DNA of 64,000 nt from an uncultured Sulfitobacter sp. GTDB taxonomy: Bacteria; Pseudomonadota; Alphaproteobacteria; Rhodobacterales; Rhodobacteraceae. Both the position numbers and the translations under genes were made by a program. Where the stretch lies: the NCBI GenBank assembly GCA_937138475.1, contig CAKZPD010000036.1, positions 62,001 through 126,000 on the forward strand, given 5' to 3'. Each line of letters begins with the position of its first letter. Positions within the stretch are counted from its first letter, which is position 1. This document shows positions 45,445 to 54,761 of this stretch, in pieces. The notes below the pieces were generated by a model. The model saw nothing but the letters and a program-made list of their open reading frames with translations, was not told the origin of the DNA and ran no database searches.

Positions 45445-46260
45445 TCAGTTGCAACCAAATGTTTGCATCTGTTCTTGGGCCAACCCGGCGCTGGGCGATT
45501 GCGCAAACCGCAAGCCCACCTCGCCCAGGGTCACACAGGCTTCCTCCATCTGCCCCAGGCTGCCCAGAGACCGGCCCAGCAAAAACAGTGCCTGCGGGGC
45601 GGTGTCCCCCGTCTGGTCCAACTTAAAGCTGGCCAGATAGGCGCGCGCCGCCTCGCGGGTGTCGCCCAGTTTCTCAAGCGCCTCACCGCGCCCCAGATCC
45701 GCCGCCGCCGCCAATGGCCCACCGGGATAGGTCTGATTGAATTGCGCGAACTGCTTGGCCGCCTGGCCATAATCGCCCGCCTGCAATGTGGTTTCTGCAC
45801 GGGCGAAATCGCTTTGCTCTCCCACGGCCAGGGTCACATCAGACGCTGTGGCGGGCGGCAATGGCGCCGCCCCCGGCAACGCCCCGCCCAGCGTGGTGGT
45901 TTCCCCCAACTGGCCCAGATCACCGCCTTCCAGCTCAACCAGACGAAACTCCAGATCGCCAATGCGGTTGGTGCCATCCTCGATCACCCGGTTGATGCGA
46001 AACTCCAGATCTTCGGTCTTGGCGGTCAACCGCACCATCTCGCTTTCGATCGCATTGACCCGGTCCAGCACCCCGCCGCCGCCCAGATCCGCCCCCGGCG
46101 CCGCTGTCGTCGACAGCTCGCGTTTCAAACGCTGCACCTCAACATAAAGCACCGTCAGCTCCTGGCGGATGTCCGCCAAGGTCTGCGCGTCCTGCGCGCC
46201 GCTGGCCGCCGGCCATTGTGCCAAGGCGGCAATCACAGCAACAAAGGCAAACCTGCGCAT
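45445..46260 (-). CDS. ybgF: Tol-Pal system protein YbgF (CpoB)
   Basis: 271-residue periplasmic protein: a signal peptide (MRRFAFVAVIAALAQWPAASGAQ), an N-terminal coiled coil (about 25-105, ADIRQELTVLYVEVQRLKREL), a glycine/alanine linker and three TPR repeats (about 150-270, with FAQFNQTYPGGPLAAAADLGRGEALEKLGDT). It trimerises and coordinates Tol-Pal with peptidoglycan synthesis during division. It lies four bases after pal, in the usual order. Confidence 0.93.
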   Translation of the reverse strand: MRRFAFVAVIAALAQWPAASGAQDAQTLADIRQELTVLYVEVQRLKRELSTTAAPGADLGGGGVLDRVNAIESEMVRLTAKTEDLEFRINRVIEDGTNRIGDLEFRLVELEGGDLGQLGETTTLGGALPGAAPLPPATASDVTLAVGEQSDFARAETTLQAGDYGQAAKQFAQFNQTYPGGPLAAAADLGRGEALEKLGDTREAARAYLASFKLDQTGDTAPQALFLLGRSLGSLGQMEEACVTLGEVGLRFAQSPSAGLAQEQMQTFGCN

Positions 46261-46264
46261 CGGA

Positions 46265-46780
46265 TCAGCTGCTCAAGCCAGCGGTCAGCACTGTCACCGC
46301 CCGGCGGTTCTTGGCATAGCAGCTCTCGTTGCTACAAACCTCCAGCGGCCGCTCCTTGCCGAAACTCACCGTCTCCAGACGCGCCGCCGGCACCCCTTTC
46401 GACAACAGATACTCGCGCGCGGCATTGGCACGGCGCGCCCCCAGCGCCAGGTTATACTCCCGCGTGCCCTGCTCATCGGCATGGCCCTCAATCAACACCC
46501 GATAATCAGGATTGCTCAGCAACCAGCTTGCTTGGCCATCCAGAACAAACTGCGCCTCCGACGTCAGGGTCGATTGATCCACCAAGAACAACACCCGGTC
46601 GCCCACCGCCTGCTGAAAATAGGCCGCCGACCCCGGATCGCCCGGATCCCCGGCCCCCGACTGCCCCGCAGCACCGCTGCCAAATCCACCCAGCCCATCG
46701 GCGCCAAACCGCCCCGGATTGGTGCAGGCCGCCAACGCCAGCACAGTGCCCAACACAACGATATGTCTTGCCAGTTTCAT
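46265..46780 (-). CDS. pal: Peptidoglycan-associated lipoprotein Pal
   Basis: 171-residue outer-membrane lipoprotein. The leader ends LALAAC with Cys19 as lipidation site, followed by a Gly/Ser/Asp-rich linker. The OmpA-type domain contains VLIEGHADEQGTREYNLALGARRANAAREYLLSKGV, with the diaminopimelate-binding Asp and Arg. Pal ties the outer membrane to the cell wall and to TolB. ATG at 46780 with AGAGGC upstream. The 167-base gap to tolB includes a dispersed 3' element, so pal-ybgF may have its own promoter. Confidence 0.95.
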   Translation of the reverse strand: MKLARHIVVLGTVLALAACTNPGRFGADGLGGFGSGAAGQSGAGDPGDPGSAAYFQQAVGDRVLFLVDQSTLTSEAQFVLDGQASWLLSNPDYRVLIEGHADEQGTREYNLALGARRANAAREYLLSKGVPAARLETVSFGKERPLEVCSNESCYAKNRRAVTVLTAGLSS

Positions 46781-46888
46781 GTTTTGCCTCTTTTCGCGAA
46801 ACGTTACGTTTTTCTTACCCGATCTGATACCACGTTGCACGGGCCATGGGAATGAATTCGGCGTGAAATGGCCCAAGGCACCACGCCC

Positions 46889-46936
46889 CATTCTTTTGTT
46901 CTTAAATATCCCCGCCGGAGGCTCCGCCCCCCGCGC
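46889..46936 (-). repeat. Dispersed 3' element, copy B (after tolB)
   Basis: On the minus strand GCCTCCGGCGGGGATATTT is followed by AAGAACAAAAGAATGG. It begins about 11 bases after the tolB stop. The 5' part is self-complementary (GGAGCCTCC). The core is identical to copy D over 35 bases of flank plus tail. Confidence 0.75.
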
Positions 46937-46947
46937 CCGCCACGCCC

Positions 46948-48273
46948 CTAGTTTTGCACCGGCGACCAGGACGGGTCCGACCCGCCCTCGGGGGTGCGCA
47001 CCGCCCGCAGGTTCCGCCCGCTGATATCAACGGAATACAGCGCCGACCGCCCCGCCGCACCTTGGGTTTCACGATGGAACATGATCACCCGGCCATTGGG
47101 CGACCAGGTCGGCCCCTCATCCAGGAACGACGCCGTCAGCAGGCGCTCTTCCGATCCATCGGTGCGCATCACGCCAATATGAAACCGCCCCTTGTTTTGC
47201 TTGGTAAAGGCCACCAGATCACCGCGCGGCGACCACACCGGCGTGCCATAGCGCCCGGCCCCATGGGAAATCCGCCGCGCCTCACCGCCGCTGGCCGACA
47301 TGATATAAAGCTGCTGCGATCCCGACCGGTCGCTCTCAAACACGATGCTGGCCCCATCGGGGGCAAAACTTGGCGCCGTTTCGATCGACGGAGACGAGGT
47401 CAGGCGCCGGCTCTGGCCCGATTGCAAATCCATGGTAAAGATATCCGTGTTCCCGCCCCGCGCCAGGGAATAGACGATGGTGCGCCCGTCCGGCGCGAAC
47501 CGCGGGGCAAAGCTCATGGTGCCATCCTGACTGTCCAGAACCTGGCGTTTGTTGCTGCCCACATCCAGCATGTAAATCCGCGGGAACCCGCTGGCATAGC
47601 TGGTGTAAAGAACCCGGTCCGCAGCCGGCGAAAACCGCGGCGCCAAAACGATATCTTCTCCGCCGGTCAAAAAGCTGACATTGGCACCGTCATAATCCAT
47701 AATCGCCAACCGCTTGCTGCGCGCATCTTTCGGGCCGGTTTCAGACACGAAAACCACACGGCTGTCGAAATAGGGCCCCTCGCCGGTGATCCGCGCATAG
47801 ACCGCATCCGCCACCTTATGGCCAATGCGCCGCCACCCCTCGGGGGTGCCTTTGAATTGCAGACCATTGCCCAGCTCGGCCCCGGAAAACACATCATAAA
47901 GACGGAACTTGACGGTCAAGCTGTTGCCGCTCAGCGCGGCAGATCCGGTGATCAGCGCTTGCGCATTGATGGCTTTCCAATCGGCATATTGCACCGGCAG
48001 GTCAAACCGCTGCGGCGCCGCGATAAAAGCGCTGGCCGGGATTTCCCGAAACAACCCCGTGCCGATCAAATCCGCCGCGATCAGCGCGCTCAGCTGGCGC
48101 GCGACATCGCTGGCCGCCCCGTTTTCCGCCTCAAAGGCCGGGATGGCAAACGGCAGCGGCTCAATCACCCCTTCGGTGATCTCAATGCGCAGCGGTCCTT
48201 GCGATTGCGCCTTCAGCGGCACCGCCAGCCCGACCATCAGGGTCAGGGCGATCAGCACGGTTCGGATCATCAT
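46948..48273 (-). CDS. tolB: Tol-Pal system periplasmic protein TolB
   Basis: 441-residue periplasmic protein with a signal peptide ([23 protein letters not shown]). An N-terminal alpha/beta domain (to about 165) is followed by a six-bladed WD40-like propeller with repeated motifs such as [32 protein letters not shown] and [16 protein letters not shown]. TolB shuttles between Pal and TolA. Its ATG overlaps the tolA stop (ATGA). Confidence 0.96.
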   Translation of the reverse strand: MMIRTVLIALTLMVGLAVPLKAQSQGPLRIEITEGVIEPLPFAIPAFEAENGAASDVARQLSALIAADLIGTGLFREIPASAFIAAPQRFDLPVQYADWKAINAQALITGSAALSGNSLTVKFRLYDVFSGAELGNGLQFKGTPEGWRRIGHKVADAVYARITGEGPYFDSRVVFVSETGPKDARSKRLAIMDYDGANVSFLTGGEDIVLAPRFSPAADRVLYTSYASGFPRIYMLDVGSNKRQVLDSQDGTMSFAPRFAPDGRTIVYSLARGGNTDIFTMDLQSGQSRRLTSSPSIETAPSFAPDGASIVFESDRSGSQQLYIMSASGGEARRISHGAGRYGTPVWSPRGDLVAFTKQNKGRFHIGVMRTDGSEERLLTASFLDEGPTWSPNGRVIMFHRETQGAAGRSALYSVDISGRNLRAVRTPEGGSDPSWSPVQN

Positions 48274-49376
48274 TTCACACGCATCCTTTCGGGGTTGAAC
48301 GTCATCTCTATGTCTTGCCACTGGCTGTATTTCTCGGACGGCAAACCAAAGCCTTTGGCACCGCACCGAATGATCGCCCGGCGTGCCGCCTCAAAGGCTT
48401 GCCGCGCCGCAGTTTGCGACCCACCGTCGCTCGAGGCAAGGGTAATGGTTGATGCAATCGGCCGCGCCTCGGCGTCCAGCGCCACCCGCACCACAACCGT
48501 CGTGCGCAGCGCCTCGGATGATAGCGACCCCACATTCCAGCAATTTGAGACCGCCACGCGCAGCCCCTCTTTTTCTGCCGCCGACAGGGGCGGGCCGCTG
48601 GCCCCCGGCGCGGGCGCAGGGGCGGCCAGCGCCTCGGCCAGGGCCTGAGCGACAGGATCGCTGGGCGCAGGATCAGAAGCCGGCGCGGGCCGTGCCACAG
48701 CCTGGGACGGGGCAACAGGGCGCAAAGGCGGGCGCAGCGATTGACGCGGCGCCCCCGAAGGGGTGTCCGCTTCGGTCACGATCCGGCTCGCGGCCTCGGG
48801 CGGCGCCGTGGCCTCTTGCGGGTCTTGTGGGTCTTGCGGGCGCTCACCGGATTGATCGACGGTGATCGCATCCTGGCGCTGCGGATCGGGCAAGGCCTCG
48901 GGCGGTGGCGGGGCCACTGGCTCTGGGGCGATACGCTCTGCGGCGCGCGGCACCGGGCGCGCGCTCAGCTGCGGGGCCAGATCGGCGGCTTCGGCGATGG
49001 GATCGGGCGTTGGCAAATCGGCGATCTGATCTTGGGCCTCTGCCTGTGGCGGCAGGGCCTGTTCAGGCACTTGCGGGGCGGTCTCATTGGCCGGCGCCGG
49101 GGCCGCATCGGGCGTGGCTTGCGGCGCCGCGGCATCTTGCACCGGGGCGGGTGCCTCGGGCACTGGGGTGGCGGCCGGGGCCTCGGGCTGCTCGGGCGCG
49201 GGCGCCGGGCGGGGGGCACGCGCGGCTTGCACCAGCGCCTCATAGTCTTGCACCGACACCATCGCCGCCTGTGTCACATCAAACGGCAAGGGATCCGCCG
49301 AAAAAACATCCCCCAGCAACAGCCAGCCAATCAGCGCCAGATGCCCCGCCCCTGATATATAATGCCCTGCATGCAC
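48270..49376 (-). CDS. tolA: Tol-Pal system protein TolA
   Basis: 368-residue protein: an N-terminal membrane helix ([21 protein letters not shown]), a long proline/alanine/glutamine-rich spacer (about 55-275), and a C-terminal TonB-like domain ([33 protein letters not shown]). It transmits energy from TolQR to Pal/TolB. I prefer GTG 49376, five bases after the tolR stop, because the helix then follows directly as in relatives; an in-frame ATG at 49400 overlaps tolR. It overlaps tolB by ATGA. Confidence 0.9.
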   Translation of the reverse strand: MHAGHYISGAGHLALIGWLLLGDVFSADPLPFDVTQAAMVSVQDYEALVQAARAPRPAPAPEQPEAPAATPVPEAPAPVQDAAAPQATPDAAPAPANETAPQVPEQALPPQAEAQDQIADLPTPDPIAEAADLAPQLSARPVPRAAERIAPEPVAPPPPEALPDPQRQDAITVDQSGERPQDPQDPQEATAPPEAASRIVTEADTPSGAPRQSLRPPLRPVAPSQAVARPAPASDPAPSDPVAQALAEALAAPAPAPGASGPPLSAAEKEGLRVAVSNCWNVGSLSSEALRTTVVVRVALDAEARPIASTITLASSDGGSQTAARQAFEAARRAIIRCGAKGFGLPSEKYSQWQDIEMTFNPERMRVK

Positions 49377-49380
49377 GGGA

Positions 49381-49863
49381 TTAACCCCCCGAGGCGGCAC
49401 TGCCGTCCAGCGTCGGGCCCCCGATATCTGTCACCAAGCCAATATTGGAAAATCCACCGGCATTCAGCGCCCCCATCACCTGCATCACCTGCGCATAGGG
49501 CACCGCCCCATCGGCCCGCAGGAACACCCGGTCGCTGCTGCGTTCGGCGGCAATGGCGCGCAGCTTGGGCACCAGGCTGCCGGCCTCGGTCGGGGTGGTC
49601 TGGATTTCAATCGCACCGCTGGCGGTGATGGTCACGGTCAATGGCTCTTCGTGATCGGCCGGCAAAGCCCCCGCCGCCGTCTTGGGCAGCTCAACCGGCA
49701 CGCCCACGGTCAACAAGGGCGCCGCCACCATGAAAATGATCAACAAAACCAACATGACATCCACAAACGGGGTCACGTTGATCTCGGCCATCGGCGCCGC
49801 ACGCGACCGGCGCCTTTGCCGGCGCCCGCCCTGCGGCTGGGATTTCATTGCCCCCGCGCCCAT
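49381..49863 (-). CDS. tolR: Tol-Pal system protein TolR
   Basis: 160-residue ExbD/TolR protein with a basic N terminus (QGGRRQRRRSR), a single helix containing the proton-channel aspartate (INVTPFVDVMLVLLIIFMV) and a periplasmic domain (DRVFLRADGAVPYAQVMQVMGALNAGGF). It uses the proton gradient with TolQ to energise TolA. ATG at 49863 or five codons later. Three bases separate it from tolQ. Confidence 0.95.
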   Translation of the reverse strand: MGAGAMKSQPQGGRRQRRRSRAAPMAEINVTPFVDVMLVLLIIFMVAAPLLTVGVPVELPKTAAGALPADHEEPLTVTITASGAIEIQTTPTEAGSLVPKLRAIAAERSSDRVFLRADGAVPYAQVMQVMGALNAGGFSNIGLVTDIGGPTLDGSAASGG

Positions 49864-49866
49864 CGC

Positions 49867-50562
49867 CTAGCTGTCCAACTGACGGCTAAGAATGGTCGCG
49901 AACTCATCGGCAAAGGCCTCATAGCCGGCGATGATGCGATCGCTGTCACTGCTCAGCTTGTTATAAAAGATCACCGCCGGAATGGCGGCCAACAGCCCAA
50001 GCCCCGTCGCCAAAAGCGCCTCGGCGATACCGGGGGCAACGACGGCCAGGTTGGTGTTTTGCTGCTCGGCGATTTCGATAAAGGCGTTCATGATGCCAAC
50101 GACGGTGCCAAACAGCCCGATAAACGGCGCGGTCGATCCCACCGTGGCCAGCACCGCCAAACCGCTGCGCAGCCCTTCGGCCTCTTTGTTGATCGCCACA
50201 TCCATGGATCGGTCAATCCGCGCCGTCGCCCCGGCAATCAGCCCGCCATCGCCGCGATGCGACCGCTGCCATTCGGTCATGCCGGCGGCAAACACCTTTT
50301 GCGCGCTGCCCGGAGGCGTCGGTCCGATGTCCTCAAACAACCCATCCAGCGGCTCTCCCGACCAAAAAGCCCGGTCAAAAACCGCTGCTTCGGCACGGGC
50401 CGCGCGAAAGGCCATCAGCTTGATAACAATGATCGACCACGACCAGAACGAGGCGGCGACCAACATGATCATGACCAGTTTGACGATGATTGTGGCTCGG
50501 GCGAACAGGCTCCAAAGGGAAAAGTCTATCCCCTGCGCCACCGCCAGCGTTTCTGCTTCCAT
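49867..50562 (-). CDS. tolQ: Tol-Pal system protein TolQ
   Basis: 231-residue MotA/TolQ/ExbB-type proton channel with three membrane helices: about 25-50 (IIVKLVMIMLVAASFWSWSIIVIKL), 135-160 (VLATVGSTAPFIGLFGTVVGIMNAF) and 175-200 (IAEALLATGLGLLAAIPAVIFYNKL). The second and third helices carry the conserved Thr and Gly/Pro residues. First gene of tolQRAB; 86 bases separate it from ybgC, leaving room for a promoter. Confidence 0.96.
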   Translation of the reverse strand: MEAETLAVAQGIDFSLWSLFARATIIVKLVMIMLVAASFWSWSIIVIKLMAFRAARAEAAVFDRAFWSGEPLDGLFEDIGPTPPGSAQKVFAAGMTEWQRSHRGDGGLIAGATARIDRSMDVAINKEAEGLRSGLAVLATVGSTAPFIGLFGTVVGIMNAFIEIAEQQNTNLAVVAPGIAEALLATGLGLLAAIPAVIFYNKLSSDSDRIIAGYEAFADEFATILSRQLDS

Positions 50563-50648
50563 GGTTCTGCTCTTTTTCTCAACGACTGCGGGGCCAATTT
50601 GCCTGGCCTCCTGTTGGGCCGAACCCTAGCCCAGGCAAAATCAAAAAG

Positions 50649-51065
50649 CTATCCCAATGCAGCGCCGGGGGCAGGGTTTCCCGCCCCTAGGCGAAGTTTT
50701 GCTGGCAAACGCACCGCCCGCCCTGCCGCGTTCAGGCAAACAATCGTGACCTGCGCGGTGAACAGGCATTGATCCCCCCGCCAGACCTGTTGATCCAAGA
50801 CCGCCCGCGCCGGGGTGATGCTTTGCACCGCGGTGCGCACATTCAGCAGTTCATCAAAATGGGCCGGCGCCAGATAATCGGCGACAACCCGGCGCACCGC
50901 AAACACCAGCCCGCCATCGCGCAGCGCAGCTTGATCCACGCCCAGCCCGCGCACCCAATCGCTGCGCGCCCGCTCAATGTAACGCAGGTAATTGGCATAA
51001 TAGACAATCCCCGCCATATCCGTGTCTTCGTAATAGACACGCAGATCAAAACAATGCGCCATCAC
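50649..51065 (-). CDS. ybgC: Tol-Pal-associated acyl-CoA thioesterase YbgC
   Basis: 138-residue hot-dog-fold thioesterase. The active-site segment RVYYEDTDMAGIVYYANYLRYIERARSDWVRGLG (Asp in the helix start) near residues 8-42 is diagnostic. It hydrolyses short- or long-chain acyl-CoA or acyl-ACP. It sits at the head of tolQRAB as in many proteobacteria. Adjacent ATG codons at 51065 and 51062 are both possible starts. The upstream hypothetical gene ends eight bases before it. Confidence 0.94.
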   Translation of the reverse strand: MMAHCFDLRVYYEDTDMAGIVYYANYLRYIERARSDWVRGLGVDQAALRDGGLVFAVRRVVADYLAPAHFDELLNVRTAVQSITPARAVLDQQVWRGDQCLFTAQVTIVCLNAAGRAVRLPAKLRLGAGNPAPGAALG

Positions 51066-51073
51066 GCCCCCCC

Positions 51074-51721
51074 TCAGGCCCCCTGCCGGCGGGCGTTTTG
51101 CTCGGCTGCCGCCAGGCGTGCGGCCAGGCGCAGCGCGTGGCTGGGGTCGGTGCTGGCTGCGGGCAGAACCGGATCATAGGCCGCACGGACAAGCGCGCCG
51201 ATCTCGGGGCGCAGCACCGCCTGGCCGTCAATCACCGTCAGCGGCGACTGATCGGCAAAGGCCCGGTCAGACCACAGCAACATCGTCTGCACCACCTGCC
51301 CCAGCGCCAGCACCTGCGCCGGCAGATCGGCCAACGCGCTGTCCATACGCAGGAACACAAAACAGGCCTTGATCGCCCCCGCCGCATCAAAACGGAAAAA
51401 CCGGTATTGGTTGGCCTGCGCCGCCTCAAGGCGCATCACCAAGGGCCCCAGATCCGGCACCAGCTGGTCCATCCCCTCGACCTCGGGCAGCTCGTGCCAG
51501 TCGCGAAAGAAAAAGATCATCAGGTTGCTGCCCAGCTCCGGGTCGGTTTCGGCCATCTGGTGGCCGCTCAGAACCATCGCCGCCTCAAGCGCGCCCTTGA
51601 CCACCGCCAGCGTGTCATCGGTGACACCGAAGACCACTGGCGCAATTGGCCGGCCCCAACGGGCAAAGCGAAAACTGTCGGGGCTGTGGGTGAACAGGGC
51701 GGCGATATCGTCAGATGTCAT
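51074..51721 (-). CDS. Conserved hypothetical protein between ruvB and ybgC
   Basis: 215-residue protein that I do not recognise. Visible segments are [60 protein letters not shown] and [26 protein letters not shown]; the C terminus is alanine/arginine-rich and helical. There is no signal peptide or clear membrane helix. The start at 51721 (MTSDDIAAL) overlaps the last 11 bases of ruvB, so it is translationally coupled to DNA repair genes; another ATG lies four codons upstream. Nothing supports a function beyond its position. Confidence 0.75.
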   Translation of the reverse strand: MTSDDIAALFTHSPDSFRFARWGRPIAPVVFGVTDDTLAVVKGALEAAMVLSGHQMAETDPELGSNLMIFFFRDWHELPEVEGMDQLVPDLGPLVMRLEAAQANQYRFFRFDAAGAIKACFVFLRMDSALADLPAQVLALGQVVQTMLLWSDRAFADQSPLTVIDGQAVLRPEIGALVRAAYDPVLPAASTDPSHALRLAARLAAAEQNARRQGA

Positions 51722-52808
51722 GCTTGGGGTCATTTGTCGGCTCTGCTTGGTCAAAAAGATCGGCGGCAACGGGCGGTGATTGCGGTGACACGGGCGCAGA
51801 ACCCGGCGGTGCCGGCGGCGGCGGCAGCCCCAGATGCGCCCAAGCCTTGGCCGCCAACATCCGCCCGCGCGGGGTGCGCTGGATCAGCCCCTTTTGCAAC
51901 AGATAGGGTTCGATCACCTCTTCCAGCGCATCGCGGGCCTCAGACAGGGCCGCGCTCAGGGTTTCGATCCCCACCGGCCCACCGCCATAATTCTCGGCGA
52001 TCAGCCGCAGATACCGCCGGTCTGCGCCATCCAAGCCCATTGGATCCACCCCCAGCCGGGTCAACGCCATATCCGCCAGCGCCTTGGTGATGCGCCCATC
52101 GCCATCAACGACAGCAAAATCCACCACCCGGCGCAGCAGGCGCCCGGCAATCCGCGGCGTGCCACGGGCACGGCGGGCAATTTCGCGGGCGCCGCCATCA
52201 TCGGCGGGCACGCCAAGACGGCGGGCGTTGCGCTCAATGATTGTGAACAGCTCGTCCTCGGAATAAAATTGCAACCGCGTGGGAATACCGAAACGATCGC
52301 GCAGCGGCGTGGTCAACAGCCCCATGCGCGTGGTGGCCCCGACCAGGGTAAAGGGTTGCAGCTCAATCCGCACCGTGCGCGCCGCCGGGCCTTCGCCGAT
52401 CACCAAATCCAGCTCAAAATCCTCAAGCGCGGGATACAGCACCTCTTCGACCGCCGGGTTCAGCCGATGGATTTCGTCAATGAACAAAACATCGCGGGCC
52501 TCAAGGTTGGTCAAGATCGCGGCCAGATCCCCCGCCTTGGCCAAAACCGGCCCCGAGGTCATGCGGAAATTCACCCCCAGCTCGCGCGCCATGATCTGCG
52601 CCAGGGTGGTCTTGCCCAGACCGGGGGGGCCGTGAAACAACGTGTGGTCCATCGCCTCGCCGCGCTGGCGGGCCGACTGAATGAACACCCGCAGGTTGGC
52701 GCGGGCCTCGGCCTGGCCGATGAATTCATCCAGCCCTTGCGGCCGCAGCGCACGGTCGTTGTCTTCGGCCAGGGGCGCCGGGCGCAGGGTGGGATCGATA
52801 TCAGTCAT
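51711..52808 (-). CDS. ruvB: Holliday junction branch-migration helicase RuvB
   Basis: 365-residue AAA+ motor that drives branch migration with RuvA. Walker [10 protein letters not shown] is at 60-68, Walker [26 protein letters not shown] follows near 105-130, and the arginine-finger region [21 protein letters not shown] is typical. A winged-helix domain follows ([23 protein letters not shown]). The C-terminal tail of about 35 residues is proline-rich and longer than usual. 45 bases separate it from ruvA. Confidence 0.97.
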   Translation of the reverse strand: MTDIDPTLRPAPLAEDNDRALRPQGLDEFIGQAEARANLRVFIQSARQRGEAMDHTLFHGPPGLGKTTLAQIMARELGVNFRMTSGPVLAKAGDLAAILTNLEARDVLFIDEIHRLNPAVEEVLYPALEDFELDLVIGEGPAARTVRIELQPFTLVGATTRMGLLTTPLRDRFGIPTRLQFYSEDELFTIIERNARRLGVPADDGGAREIARRARGTPRIAGRLLRRVVDFAVVDGDGRITKALADMALTRLGVDPMGLDGADRRYLRLIAENYGGGPVGIETLSAALSEARDALEEVIEPYLLQKGLIQRTPRGRMLAAKAWAHLGLPPPPAPPGSAPVSPQSPPVAADLFDQAEPTNDPKHDI

Positions 52809-52853
52809 AAGTTTTCCTAATGGCTGGCTTATGGAAAAGCCCGCAGCAACAGT

Positions 52854-53525
52854 CTAGCCCCGAGGCGCCAAAAGTTTCAACGCCGCCCGGATCAGATCGG
52901 CGGTTCCGGCCTCGGGGTGCTCTCCTGATACCTGCGCGACCGCGGCTGCGGCATCGGACGGCCCATAGCCAAGGTTGCTTAGGGCCGACAACGCATCGGC
53001 TTGCGCCGAGGCCGCAGGCGCCGCGCGCGGCGGGGCGGCCGGACGTGGCGGCATGTCGTCGATCACTGCGTCGGCATCCGCGGTGCCAAGGGCCGCCGCC
53101 ATGCTGCCGCCCATCGCCATCACACCGGGGGCCTTGTCCTTCAGGTCCAGGACAACGCGCTGTGCGATCTTGGGCCCGACGCCTTTCGCCGCCTTGACCG
53201 CCGCCCAATCGCCAAGGGCGATGGCCCGGCCGACCCCATCGGGGCCAAGCGTGCCCAGAATGGCCAAAGACGCCTTGGCCCCCACCCCCTGAACCGATGT
53301 CAGCAGCCGGTGCCATTCCTTTTCCACCAGGGTCAAAAAGCCAAAAAGCTGAAGCAGGTCTTCGCGCACCACCAGATCTGTATAAAGCGCCGTGACCTCT
53401 CCGGTCGCCGGCAGCGCCGCCAACGTCCGATCCGAGCAGTAAACCAGATACCCCACTCCGCGCACATCAATCAGCACATGATCCGCCGCGCGATATTCGA
53501 TCCGGCCAGAAATCTTACCAATCAT
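52854..53525 (-). CDS. ruvA: Holliday junction DNA helicase subunit RuvA
   Basis: 223-residue junction-binding protein. [31 protein letters not shown] is the OB-fold start. Helix-hairpin-helix segments lie around [20 protein letters not shown] and [19 protein letters not shown], and a C-terminal RuvB-binding domain ([19 protein letters not shown]) follows a proline/alanine linker. Tetramers clamp Holliday junctions. It lies between ruvC and ruvB on the minus strand. Confidence 0.97.
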   Translation of the reverse strand: MIGKISGRIEYRAADHVLIDVRGVGYLVYCSDRTLAALPATGEVTALYTDLVVREDLLQLFGFLTLVEKEWHRLLTSVQGVGAKASLAILGTLGPDGVGRAIALGDWAAVKAAKGVGPKIAQRVVLDLKDKAPGVMAMGGSMAAALGTADADAVIDDMPPRPAAPPRAAPAASAQADALSALSNLGYGPSDAAAAVAQVSGEHPEAGTADLIRAALKLLAPRG

Positions 53526-53578
53526 AGACCCTCACCCGCCTTGATGCCCGCCAGGCCTTGCGCCAACCTTGGGCGAAC

Positions 53579-53608
53579 TTTGCGGCCAGTTTGCGGCCAA
53601 TTTGCGCC
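53579..53608. repeat. 11-bp tandem repeat between ruvC and ruvA
   Basis: TTTGCGGCCAG, TTTGCGGCCAA and a partial TTTGCGCC stand head to tail (2.7 copies) in the 123-base ruvC-ruvA gap. No gene covers it. Likely a short slippage repeat; it is a potential length polymorphism between strains. Confidence 0.6.
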
Positions 53609-53648
53609 GGGCAGAGACCCAGCGCCCGCCGGGACCGGACGCCCCCAC

Positions 53649-54155
53649 TCATGAGACCGCCCTTTGTACCGCGCTGGCCAAGGCGCTGGCCCCGCCATGA
53701 TGGGCGTGGCAAATGGCAATGGCCAAGGCATCCGCCGCATCCGGCCCCGCAATCAGCGCCCCCGGCAATTGCATCCGCACCATGTGCAGCACCTGATCTT
53801 TTTGGGCATGACCCACCCCCACCACGGTCTTTTTCACCGTGTTGGGCGCATATTCCCCAACGGGCAAGCCGGCCTGCGCCGGCACAAGCATGGCAATGCC
53901 CCGCGCCTGCCCCAGCTTTAGGGTTCCGGCGCCGTCTTTGTTAACAAAGGTTTTCTCGACCGCAGCGCTGTCGGGGGAAAAGCGCATGAACACATCGGTC
54001 AGTTGATCATGCAGCGACAGCAGCCGCCAGGCCAGATCCGCCCCAACCGAGGTGCAAACCCCGTTGGCCACATGGCTGATTCGGCTGCCTGCCACGTCAA
54101 TCACGCCCCATCCAAGGTTGCGTAACCCCGGATCAATGCCAATCACCCTTACCAC
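53649..54155 (-). CDS. ruvC: Crossover junction endodeoxyribonuclease RuvC
   Basis: 168-residue Holliday-junction resolvase. The RNase H-like core starts [17 protein letters not shown] with the first catalytic Asp, [23 protein letters not shown] supplies the catalytic Glu, and [15 protein letters not shown] supplies the last acidic residues. Translation most likely starts at GTG 54155, with GAGG upstream, because the family starts directly before RVIGIDPG; a longer frame to 54305 is not conserved in type. First gene of ruvCAB. Confidence 0.95.
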   Translation of the reverse strand: MVRVIGIDPGLRNLGWGVIDVAGSRISHVANGVCTSVGADLAWRLLSLHDQLTDVFMRFSPDSAAVEKTFVNKDGAGTLKLGQARGIAMLVPAQAGLPVGEYAPNTVKKTVVGVGHAQKDQVLHMVRMQLPGALIAGPDAADALAIAICHAHHGGASALASAVQRAVS

Positions 54156-54478
54156 GCCTGCGCCTCTTTTTCTGTCGCTTGCGCCAGCACTAGCACGAAA
54201 GGCGAACATCCGCCAAGGGGCTGATTGCGACGGCTTTATGCTGCAACGCGGCAAATCACCGATTTCGCAGGCTGAATACGCCGCTTGAAAAGCCATTCGC
54301 GACACAAATCACGCGCTAAATTGAGCCATATTTTTAAGGGGGATGCGGCGATTTCAGACCTATGCAAACGCCGCATATCACACATGCAAAAACTGCTATT
54401 GCTGCACAGCAGAATTGCCCCTATCTGGCGCCGCAGAAGATCAACGTTCAGATGAACACAAATAAGAGGACGGCCGAC
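54156..54478 (+). promoter_or_regulatory. Intergenic region between ruvC and the DUF1127 gene
   Basis: 323 bases without a convincing gene, containing the divergent promoters of ruvC and the DUF1127 gene. A CTTGAAA at 54284-54290 resembles an RpoH -35 box, but no -10 stands at correct distance; a separate CCATAT lies at 54326-54331. A structured leader follows, with the repeat at 54343-54376. Upstream in-frame ATG codons from 54362 have no ribosome binding site. Confidence 0.4.
54343..54376 (+). promoter_or_regulatory. Stem-loop in the DUF1127 leader
   Basis: ATGCGGCG (54343-54350) pairs perfectly with CGCCGCAT (54369-54376) around an 18-base loop, about 100 bases before the DUF1127 start. 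It may shape the 5' untranslated RNA or be a regulator site. Confidence 0.35.
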
Positions 54479-54697
54479 ATGGCAGCTTTTGACACCACCC
54501 GCACCACCTACGGCTCTGCGATTATCGCCGGCCGCCTGACCCGCTTTGTTACCCTTGCGATTGCCGCCCTGGCCGCTTGGAACGATGCGCGCATCACCCG
54601 CAACGCCCTGTCCTTTCTGACCGATCGGGAACTGGAAGACATCGGGCTGAGCCGCTCGGACATTGATGCTGTGGCGCAATCCCCGCTGATCCGCTGA
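54479..54697 (+). CDS. DUF1127 domain-containing small protein
   Basis: 72-residue protein with a mildly hydrophobic middle (IIAGRLTRFVTLAIAALAAWNDARI) and the C-terminal DUF1127 signature LSFLTDRELEDIGLSRSDIDAVA. DUF1127 proteins are small, often stress-induced and arginine-rich; in Rhodobacter and Agrobacterium they have been tied to RNA metabolism and phosphate or stress responses. AGAGGA precedes the ATG. The probable CcsR/cuckoo-type RNA follows 65 bases after the stop, the same arrangement as in Rhodobacter sphaeroides. Confidence 0.88.
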   Translation: MAAFDTTRTTYGSAIIAGRLTRFVTLAIAALAAWNDARITRNALSFLTDRELEDIGLSRSDIDAVAQSPLIR

Positions 54698-54761
54698 TCG
54701 CACGCAAGATACCTGCCTTTTCGGTATCCCCCGCGGCGCGGCCCCTACGATACGCCCATTG

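Noticed and set aside
53515..53752. Small frames between ruvC and ruvA
   Set aside because: They are arginine/alanine-rich, overlap ruvC, and include the tandem repeat; no ribosome binding site or homology pattern.
54362..54478. Longer form of the DUF1127 protein
   Set aside because: In-frame ATG codons exist from 54362, but no Shine-Dalgarno is near and the family is short; ATG 54479 has AGAGGA.
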